NCBI GenBank assembly: GCA_035222895.1
Contig: JAVYIG010001029.1
Location: 335,190 to 399,189 of the forward strand
Source of the DNA: Strongylocentrotus droebachiensis
Taxonomy: Eukaryota > Echinodermata > Echinoidea > Camarodonta > Strongylocentrotidae
Length of the DNA: 64,000 nucleotides
Direction: 5' to 3'
Shown one piece after another: positions 25,501 to 37,073 of this stretch. Position numbers and translations under genes: made by a program. The notes below the pieces were generated by a model, which did no database searches, had not been told where the DNA came from, and was given only the letters and a program-made list of their open reading frames with translations. The stretch's first letter is position 1. Each line of letters starts with the position of its first letter.

Positions 25501-28500
25501 ATAGGGGTGCAATACGTAGGAATGCTAATAGGGACGTGTTAGATAATGTAGAAGATAAGGCTAAAGCTGTAGAAAAAATGCGCAGGGCGGTATTGGCTGT
25601 TCTTTATCACTCGGTAATGCTGAGTGATAATGACGTGCGTCACCAGTACTGTCCGGGCAATGGCTGGTGTGAGTACAAAAACAATGGCAAACTGGATTAC
25701 AACGAGAATCACTTAGACCCTGTGTTTCTCAAGTACCTGTTGCCTATATTCACGCGACTCAGTGACCCAGATCTCCTTGAGAGATGCCTCCCAGGTCTCA
25801 CCCAGAACCAGAATGAGAGCTTCAATGCTCTCATCTGGAAAAGGTGCCCTAAACACCTGTGGAGAGGTTCACGTGTTGTTCGGACTGCAGCAAACCTTGC
25901 AGCTCTTTCGTTCAACTGTGGCGCAGAGAATGGTCGCTACAGAACTTTCAAACACCTAGATCTCAGAATGGGAGCTCATGCCATTAAAGCAGCGCGTAGA
26001 AGGGATTTTATTAGAATAAGTAATGCTAAAAATAAAGCTAGTAAAGTAATGAAGAGCATTAGGGAACTACGTAGGAGAGCTAAGAAAACTAGGGAAGAAG
26101 CAGAAGAAGAGAGGGATGGGGGGGGTCATATTCGACGGGTGCCCACTAATGTTATAGAGACAAGATCATTTTCAATGTAACTACATTATATTGTGCGTCA
26201 ATTGACCCATTTTGAAATTGGTCTTGGCTCTATAGCATTATGCATGTATATATTTGAATATTTGATCATGTTTGTAAATATCTACCGGTACTAACATTAA
26301 TTTTAATTTTCCTGCTGTATGTACCAGTACTCGTTATAGTTTTATCCGATTTTCACGATGTAAATATAGATTTCTTTTTTATGAATTTAGATTTCTTTTC
26401 TTGTTCTGTTTCCTTTAGTTCTTTAGTCTAGTTTCTAGCTATAGGTTACTATTGGATACCAGCACCGCACTGCCACATCATAAAACTCCCTGACAGCAAC
26501 TCTATTCGGGAAGCTGGACTACATTAACCCTTTGAGAGCGAGCCCACGCATGGCGATTGTTTCCCCTGTGACGGAGCTATTTCGGTTACATCGCCACTAA
26601 TGGAAAATTTGGCGGTGCTTTCTACTTTCATTGCGCCTCATTGCTCATTGCGCCTCATTGTCATTTTCGTAATTTTAGTAAATGAAAGATCAGACTTTTT
26701 TCTTTTCTAAAAATATAAGTTTTGTTCCTCAATACAAAAAATAAGGTCTGTTATTTTTGAGGGAAATTGCCGTCTTATTTTGCTGAAGCTTCACGTCTTT
26801 TATTTCAATACACTCACGATACAAATTGCGTGAGCACCGCCGCACGCGCAGATCGGTCGATACCTCCATTCATTCCCCCATTGTCAATGATTGTCGTCTG
26901 CTAAAGCTTGGCCCATTATCAACCAAGCCATAAATAATAGGCCTAACCCTCCGTTTTACATGGGTTTTCGACACATTTTGTAACTATATTCTGACCAACA
27001 TTATGCCATGATATACGGTACACTAAATGCCCTTTCTTTTAAATGTGCAAATCAAATATAGGACTATTTGGGAAATGAATTTTGAGATATCTCAAACATT
27101 GTAAAAATAAAATTATTAATAAAATTATCTGTATATATCGGAAAAGAACAAGTGACGCATCTTTTGTGAAGTCTTGGTAACATGTGTATGTATCTAAAAT
27201 GCAAGGCCCTTTATTTTCTTTATTCTTTCAAAAGTAAGATTTTCAGTTGCATGGTATGATTGTATTAATGATTTTGTGAGAATGCAATGATGGATTGAAT
27301 TCAAACTTAGTGTTCTGCTTGTGGGATGTATGTACTGATGTTTGTATTCCTCCATTTTTAACTAGATGGAACTTCGACTGCGCGCAGTCGAAAATGATGC
27401 CTCCGTCAAAGAGCAAATTTTACAAACCAAAACAGAAGAATTTTTTTTAATTCAAGTTCAATTGTAATCCATTAACAGGTTCTCAGAATATCGTGATTAC
27501 AAGCAAATTCTCATATACATATATGACCCTTTGATCTTTGACCTCATGACCCTAAAATCTACTCAGTTCATTGGCTCTCCAAGATGTCCTGAGTTAAATA
27601 GTAATCCATCTGTCAGTTCTAATGAGAATGCGTTCACAAGCTATTTTTGCATACATAATGAGCCCATGACCTTTGACCTTTGATCTCATGACCCAAGAAT
27701 CTACTCAGTTCATTGGCTCTGCAAGATACATACATGATCTAAGTTTGGTAGGAATCCATCAATCTGTTCTAATGATAATGCGATCACAAGCTATTTTTGC
27801 ATACATAATGAGCCCTGTGACCCTTGACCTTTGACCTACTGACCCCAAAATCTAATCAGTTCATCGGCTTTGCAAGATACATACATGACCAAAGTTTGGC
27901 AGGAATCCATCAATCAGTTCTTCAGATAACGCAATCACAAGCTGTTTTTGCATAAATAATGAGCCCTGTGACCCTTGACCTTTGACCTCGTGACCCCAAA
28001 ATCTAATCAGTTCATCGGCTCTGCAAGATACATACATGACCAAAGTTTGTCAGCAATCCATCAATCGGTTCTTCAGATAACGCAATCACAAGCTGTTTTT
28101 GCATAAATAATGAGCCCTGTGACCCTTGACCTTTGACCTCGTGACCCCAAAATCTAATCAGTTCATCGGCTCTGCAAGATACATACATGACCAAAGTTTG
28201 TCAGCAATCCATCAATCGGTTCTTCAGATAACGCGATCACAAGCTGTTTTTGCATACATAATGAGCCCTGTGACTCTTGACCTTTGACCTCGTGACCCCA
28301 AAATCTTATCAGTTCATCGGCTCTGCAAGATACATACATGACCAAAGTTTGGCAGGGATCCATCAATCGGTTCTTCAGATAACGCGATCACGAGAACGGG
28401 ACGTACGGACGGACGGACGTACGGTACGACGTACGGACGGACGGACGGACGGACAACCTGAAAACATAATGCCTCCGGCTACTTCGTAACGGAGGCATAA

Positions 28501-31500
28501 AAACAAGTAACCATATTCTCACAATTAGCTTATTAATATAAATTTGGCTAATCCGAAATTTGATAGGACAATAAAAATCATTAACAAATAATGAGAGATG
28601 TTTGCTAACAAAATAACGAAAACAATCCATCAACATAACACGTATCGGCTATGACGTCATTTTTTAAGACTGTCATTCGGTTGAGTTAGTATGGGCGGCC
28701 GTTCGTGCCAAAGCACGTGTCGCAACATGTTCATCACGCACCAAATCCTATTGGTTTTGAACGCAGTGCTTGCGAGCCCTTTCTAGATCCCTTCCTCTAC
28801 TCCAATTCCCTTCAAAATTTGTAGGCGTAGTCTCTAGCATTCCTTCAAGGTCACTGAATTCTTTGTTCTCCGGAAACCCTCATGCGTGACCGTCCAGGCA
28901 CCATTTTTTCTGTTTTGGGCCGTTTTGGTGACCTTTCTTTCGCCCTAACTATCTCCACTATCACAAAAGCTACAGATTTCTTACATATTGCTCTGGATAG
29001 TCCGAGAGTAGCTCCTTCGTTTGACACATAGAAACATGGCGTCATTGCACGCACATCGTTGTGACACGATTCCATTTCTAGTTTCTTGTTCAAATCATGA
29101 AGCAAATATTATAATTATTTAAACAAAAAAAGAATCCCAGAAAAAAAATCATGAATTGCTATGACAATATTCATTTCCATTTTCACTATTTCGGAGGTAG
29201 TTTTCAGCCGCATGTACAAAGTTAATAGGAAGCGCACGCGCGCTGTGCATTTCCCCGCTGATCTAAAGCACTAGCGGGCGGAGCAGGTATCCCACGCCGG
29301 AGCTCCCCGTGCCAAAAACTACCTCTGCAGTGATCAGAGATTGGAATCTGAATTAGACAGAGATATCGTGTGTGCGCTGCGATATCCGGCTGCATTGATT
29401 TAAAACATGCGACGAGATACTTTTGAGCTTGTGACTCAAACAAAATCGGGCTCCTAATCTGAAAAATACCTGAAATAAAGCTCATTTTATGGTACCGATA
29501 TTCCTTACAGACACGCGTAAGATACTCAATTTTTCAGATTCGGGTAGCGAGACCGCCGATTACATCGCTAAAATGTGATATTTAAGGATATATTTTCCAT
29601 TGCAAATGTGGTTCTTCAGTGACTCTGGCATATGTTATGGTATGTGTGGGATATGTGATATGCTATTATGCAATGTATTTCAAAGGGATTTTATCATGCA
29701 TCCAACGGACCGGCCGAAAACCCCCTCCTTTACTCTACATATTATTGATATACTATATACATCTCCCTTATGTACATGAACTTCTAAGACCGAGGGTTAG
29801 AGTTAGGGATAAGAATAGGGATAAGGATAGGATTAGGTTTAGGTTTAGGATTACCTACAAAAAAAGAAACTTAAGTCTTCAGATTTAGCTCCTGTTTAAT
29901 GTTCAATCTTTTATGAAATAGAGAACCCCTGGAGGAAATGCTGCCTAAGCATCTGTTAGATCACTATTACATTGCTTGAAACGAATCTAAAAACAGAAAA
30001 AGACTAGATGAAACTTCGACTGCGCGCTGTCGAAAATGATGCCTCCGCCAAAGAGCGATTTCACAAACCAAAACAGATGCAATTTTCCAAATTCAAGTTT
30101 AATAGTAATCCATTAGGAGGTTCTCAGAATATCGTTATTGCAAGCTATTTTTCATATACATGTATGACCCTTTAATCTTTGACCACATGACCCTAAAATT
30201 TAGAGAGTTCATTGGCTTTACAAGATACATACATGTCTTGAGTTTGATGGTAATTTCGTCCATCGGTTCTAATGATTAATGCAATCACAAGCTATATTTG
30301 CATATATAATGAGCCCCATGACCTTTGACCTCATGACCCCCAAATATAATCAGTTCATTGGCTCAGCTAGTTACATACATGTCCTGTGTCTGATGGTAAT
30401 CTGCCCATCGGTTCTAATGATGTGATCACCAGCTATTTATGCATACATAATGAGCACTTTGACCTTGTGACCCCAAAATCTAATCAATTCATCGGCTCTG
30501 CAAATACATACATGATCTAAGTTTGGCAGAAATCCATCAATCGTTTTTTGAGATAACGCGATCAGGAACAAGAACGGGACGTACCGACGGACTGACCACT
30601 CGAAAACATAATGCCTCCGACTACTTCTAAACGCAGGCATAATAAAGATAAATATAAATCGTACCTTGCTGTTTATTGCCAGGTTGCCAAATAGGGCTAT
30701 GTCCCTTGAATCTGCCTTCTCGGAGTTGACTGTCAAATCCCATTCGCCCGGCGACACCATCGGCGACCTCCTCACTCTCGGGATCTTCCGCGATGTCTTC
30801 CGATGCTGGTGGGATGTCGAGGTAGGGTTCGTCAAAGACTTCCACCTCCTGCAGTCTGATGAGCATGCGCAGGAGGACGCGGGCAAAATGAAGGTAAGCG
30901 CCAGTCTTGCCCACCTGGTTATTAAAACAGAGAGGCAAAAATTGGGGTGGTTCGTTCCACGAGGTTGGGGAATACAAAGTGGACAAAGTCTACTGATCGA
31001 ACACCGTTTTGAGATCTTGAATTACACAGTAAAGATAAAATCATCTGTTGAAAATTGTTTTATCAGTGCAAACATACATGCTTGTCAGAATCGTGCTTGT
31101 TTCAGACATTAATGGAGTCTTTGAAGGTGAGCTGATAACTTTAGAAAAAATTCTTTTAAAGAATGAAACAATACTAGAGACTAATGTACCTCACCACTCA
31201 AGCGTGGGTACATGTGAGGGTAGCACACGGATGTATGCACGGGAGCGTAATACCCATTGGCTCAGTGTTGTGTAGTGATCGCCAAGTTGCCTACTTCACG
31301 AACGACTATGGGTACACATCAACATTTTTAAGCCTTTGCTATTACAGTATTTCAGGCATGCCCTTGAATTCCCTACGAAGAAAAAAAAAGATTGGTTTGG
31401 TAAACCCGAGACCCTGCTTTGTCCATTGGCAACTCGTTCCACAAAGTCCATTAGCTTAAAATTCTTAATTAAGTTTAGGCAGGCAGCGTATGGAGTACAG

Positions 31501-34500
31501 GTGTCTATCACATAATGAGCAAAGAGGGGAGGGGGGGGCTTAACTTACCTGAGGTGGGCCATAGAGGAGCAGCCTCCTTGGATGGTAGTTGGCGGAATCC
31601 TCGCTCCTCTCGTAGTCATAGTGATAGGACTTGGGCTCTGTCCACTTGCGGTAGAAAGCACTCTTGGCCGGTCCGGTGTTCTTGGTCAGCACTGGCCTGA
31701 GAGCGCCAGACCATGAGGTGTCAAGACTCGAGGAGAGAGCTGCTGTGGCAGGGGACTGCTGTTTGGAAATAAAGAAAGAAAGAAAGGAGGAATGTTAATG
31801 ACCCATTCATGTATTTATATCTAGCATTTAAAATACAGAAGAAAACGGGGCGTTGTGGCGTGCGCCTGTAATCCAGCTAACAATGGAAGTTACAAACTGA
31901 TTCAGCCGAGGACGCAGGTTCGGAACTGAGTCACGTCTTTTGGATGGTGACGTTAGAGGTCGGTCCCTAGACGTAAATAATTATATCTGATTGATACACT
32001 TCTGTAGAAACCCAATTACACTCACACACACAAAGAAGGAAAAAAAAAAATTTAGTCGAGATATTCGATCGTTCTGAGAAAACTGCTATCACAATTGGGT
32101 GTTATAAACACACAAATAATACATATGAATTTCAAAAGACATGATGACAATATGAGACCAAATAATTTCAAATAATAAATAATGATCAATGCCTGAATTG
32201 ACTATAAGCAGTACATTGCAATACGTTGCAAAGTGATAATACAGACTCGATAAGACTGCTGTAGACACAATCTGGCCTTCCTCCCACTCTCCCCCCAATT
32301 TCGTTGTTGTAGATCAGGCCTGTTGTAGATCATCAAAAGTATAACCATGAAGAGATTGCCTACCACTGATTCTTTCTTGTGCAGTAGGTTGAATGCAGAT
32401 CCCGACAGAATCATCATCGGCAGTCCATCTTCACTTCCAGGGGTCTGTTTATCATCCTCTCCTTTGCCATCTCCTTCCTGCATCTCAACATCCTCCTTAG
32501 CAACCGTGGGGGAATCCCCAATCCCTGCCCCTCCCCCGGCAACGGCCTCCATCTCCACTGCATCGTGCTTTGGGTAGCCGTTGCTGGTTGGGTTGGTGGG
32601 GTGATCGTGGACCGAGGTGGCGGGAGATTGGGCCTTGGTGGGTGTGAGAGACGGGGGTGGGGAGCTGAGGTGCATTCCGGGGCTGGGGACGGGGCGGGTG
32701 GTAGAGGTCGAGAGTGGCGCCCCTTCCACCGATGGGGGTCGGGATGTCTCCATGACCGATGACTTGGGGGTGGAGCGAGCGCTGCTCATGTTATCTGCTA
32801 ATAAACAATACAATGCAATAACGTAATAATAATGATTAAACATTGTGTATACGAATAAAGAATAGCCATAATTGCATGTCGATCCCTATGCACTATACAG
32901 AACAGAATACGGAAGGAGTGGAAATGTTGCATTGTGTTCAAAATTGTGAGATCTTACAAAGTGCTAAATGGATATGCTTTCAAATTACTTCAAAACTTTT
33001 CATGTTTCTAAGGTATTCTGGCAAGTTATTCCTTAAAACGCTTGATGCATTTACATGATCGCCATTAGATTTTGTAACAGTATGTGGGACATAAAATAAA
33101 GACTAATGATATACATGTAGCATGCATCATAAACCTATTAGATTTCCACTACACTAGAATATTCTCATTACCTGATTTAGTAGAAGCGTTATCACCTCCA
33201 GCCTGTGACGAGGCGACATCGATCTGCAGGGGGTGCGGAGACCCGCCCATCTCGTAATCCATCCTCTCCTCGAAGACCCCATCCTCCTCCTCATCATCGC
33301 CATCGTCGTCGTCATCGTCGCTGTCCTCTGCCACGGTGACCACCGTGGGGATGGCCGAGTCGGGGCAGTGGGTGCAGCCCAGGCCGAGCTCCTGCTCCAG
33401 GCTGGTCAGGTCGTAGACGCCGTGGTTGACGAGTCGCAGGTCAACGACCTTTAGTGACCTGACAAAAGTTGAAAACCAATTACCGGTAAAATATGTGCAT
33501 TCAAATCAATCAACAAACACTTCTATCCTCTCGCTCCACTGTTTTCTCTGGTATCGTATCTTCAGCACGTATTGTCCAATGAGTGTTAACAAAATGAATG
33601 GCAGTATATAAAGGCATTAAACTTTTCCTTCAAAATTTCAATCAAGTATAATTTCAATTTGTTTGTCATGATATATGCTCTAAATGCTCAATTTTTTGTA
33701 CTCACTTTGGCATGGTTTCTCCAGCAAGGTGCTTCCCAGCCAGTACCACAATGCAGGGCAGTCGATTGAGATCTTCGTAGCTCTGTGGTCTCCAGTCAGA
33801 GTCTGTGTCTCTCCATCCCTGTTTGATCGAGTCACATACAAAAGAATAATTCCAATGAAACATGTATACAAAGACTGCTCAAGGGGCTCAAGAAAGAGGG
33901 TCTGGTGGTCTTTACATATAGGTTCCTTTAACAAGGTTTCAATAAGAAATATCATTACTTATCTTCTTGATATTATTTCGTCTTACATACCCGGTAGAAA
34001 TCTCCGCTCCTCAACAAAGATTTCCTGACTGTCCCTACCACATCAACCCAAACATATGGTTCTCGTGCCTTTTCAACGGGAGCGCCTGTGGTGTGGAACC
34101 AACTTCCTGACCAGCTTTGAGTTGTTGGGAGCACTGACCGCTTTGGAAGAGCCCTGAAAACTCATTTGTTTTTGAGGGTTTCCTAGAGCTGCTTTGTCCT
34201 TTTGCTGGTTAGGAGGTTGGTTTGACATAATGGGTGTCTGTTTGTTGAATTTGTAATATGAAATGTCAAATAGTTTGACACAGGTGTAATTATAGGTGAA
34301 TTGGTTAACTTTCTCATAAATATTTTTTGTCATTTGCTTAGCTACTTTGTAATTTATTATGTTGTTTATATATTCAAATTTGTCATGATTGTAAAGCGCA
34401 TAGAGAAATTTTCAATTCATTATGCGCTTAATAAATATTCTCTATTATTATTATTATTACAGGGGAAACCCAAAATTAATAAACAAAGAAATAAATGAAA

Positions 34501-37027
34501 AAATAAAAAAAATTAAGATAAATAAATAATGTGCAAATATAAATGAAGAGAATTCAAGGGCGTTGTGGTGTACACCAGTAATCCAGCTTATAATGGAAGT
34601 TACCGACTGATTCAGCCGAGGACGCAGGTTCTAAACTGATTCATGTCTTTCGGATGATGACGTTAAAAGTCGGTCCCCAGACGTAAATAAACATTTCTGA
34701 TGATACATGCCTGTGAAAACTCAATTACACACACACACACAGACCGGTCCATACCTGAAGTCTCTTGAGGAAGTAGTCATCCAGGAGGATCTCCTGGTCC
34801 TGGGCGCAGAGAACAATGTCCAGCCGGTACTGGTAGCCGATCTTATCCCTGACGGCCCTCAGCTTGTCATGGGCCAGGATGGCCAGCTGCGGCGACGGGA
34901 TTCGCAGGAGCACCATGTGGCCGGCCCCAGCGGGGGCGGAGGTCTGCTGGAAGGGTGCCAGGGCCAGGTCTCGCAGGATCTTGTAGGTCAGGCTCGTGGT
35001 GTCGCTCTGGATCTGGGGGATGCCGGCCAGGGTCATCAGGGCAGCGGAGTACTGCCGGATGAGGAGGTAGGTCCGTACCACCATGCTGTGCAGCCTGGGG
35101 TACCTGCAGGCACAGAGATGGGGATACAAAAACAATCAGACCTAAAGGTACCTTAAAGCGGGACTGCACTACTTGTAGCTACTTGCGCCCTCTATATAGC
35201 CAACAATGCATAAGCGGTACCCGTTGATCCCTCATGATTCCCTTTTTCTTATTTTAAGTGAGAGCTGATTTGATGAGAAAACCACCTGCCAGTGACCAAG
35301 CAGGGAGGTCCAATCCCTCCTGCCCAAACTAGTGGAGATAGGCTCTAAAGGATTGTTTTTCTTAATTTGCAAAATTATGTTTTTTTAAATCATTTCACAG
35401 TTTAATACTTTTATGATTCTTGGCAACTCAGAAATTACTGTCTGTAACCTGTCTGTCATCTACGTCAATGAATTAGCTTGATAGTTATTATTTAGGTAAT
35501 TCAAGATAGATTGGAAAAAATAGAAGAAAAACTTGCGGACAATTTATTTCGAATTCTTATCATCACATTCTCATCTTACCTCTTTGTGAGTGAATCAGCC
35601 ATTGTTTCATATCCCTCATCGCTCTGCAGCAAGGGCATCCTGTTACTCCACTTCAAAGTCTCCCGGAACTTCTCTATTCCGAAGTAGGTGAGCGGCGCGT
35701 CAGAATCCGTCTATGAGAAAAGTTGAAACGGTACGGTTAATGGGAGTGTATCATGGCAAATACTGGTTAACGCCATCTATGTTTTCTTTGGGACAAATGC
35801 ACGTAAAGAAATGGACTTGGTTAACTGGGTCAGCAAGCGCTAGCCTTAGCGAAACAGACCAAAGTTCTCCTCACGCGTTGGTTTCGCGTATGTTGTACGC
35901 ACCTAAATGCTGCGGTCGCGTTGTCCGTAGTCGTATTATACCCGATTGGCCCCGAGTAAACCCATGGGAAAGACACATAGTCTCGTCATGACACACTCCC
36001 TTTAACATAAACTTTTTTACAAACATTTGTACAAGAAGCTCTTTTACTCTTGCATGAGCATAGCGATGGCTCAGTTGTAGAGCAGTGGTATCGCAACCGG
36101 GAGGTCCCGGCAACAAGACAAAGGCTAATCGCTCGTGCCCTTTGGTACGGCATTGATCCTTATTACCAAGTCCTTCTGAGAGGACTTAAAGCCCTTGGTC
36201 CCCTAGTTGTTTACTTACAAGCATATACAGTGAAATCTGTATACAAAGACCGCTCAAGGGTACCATGAAATGTGGTCATTATAGGCAGGTGGTCTTTATC
36301 TACACGTTTCAATGAGAAACCAGATTCAAGGGAAATAAAAAACGTGGTCTCTTTATACAGGTGGTTGCTAAAGCAGGGGAGTGTCTCACAAAGACTAAGA
36401 TCGACTTTAAGTTGGACTTAACTATGGCAGGCCATTCATGCCACACCAGTTGCTCTCACCATCATGATCTTTAGACAATATTTTTTCCTTCAATAATGAA
36501 TTATCAAAAAACGTAAATTCTGTAGATTTGTGACCATGATTTGTAAGTCCCTTGAGAGACAAATGCCAGTAAATGGTGAGAGCAAACAGTGGCAAGATCG
36601 GCCTGCCATAATTAAGTCCAACTTAAAGTCGATCTTAGTCTTTGAGAAACACTCCCTAGGTCTGAATGTACATGCTTTCTTAGCAGTCGGGTAAACAGCA
36701 GGGATGCCAACCTTTCAGAGCACAAATCAGTAACCATAAGGCTCAAAATCAGTAATTTGGGGAATAAATCAGTAATTTCCTATGCGGCGCCATGAATCTT
36801 AAAAGAATGGCAAGCGGACGCATGCGCGCATGATTATCTGAAATTTGTTGTGATTTTACTCCCACAAAGTTGCTAAATATTGATTTTCAGTTCATCACAA
36901 CACATAAGTTTTCAATGAAAAATTGGCTTCTATTAAGAGAATACTTGATAATTTTCCATCTTTCTCATGCAGCGAGTGCTGGATGGCCACCATACTGTAC
37001 AGCACTTGCTACGATAGATCCCTGTGC

Positions 37028-37073
<46 letters not shown>

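Noticed and set aside
27861..28366. Regularly spaced repeats resembling a CRISPR array
   Set aside because: Units are contiguous 151-bp tandem copies with no unique spacers, in a eukaryotic intron.
29790..29860. Telomere-like ttaggg/ttaggtt repeats
   Set aside because: Short and irregular (gttagagttagggataag); not a telomeric array.
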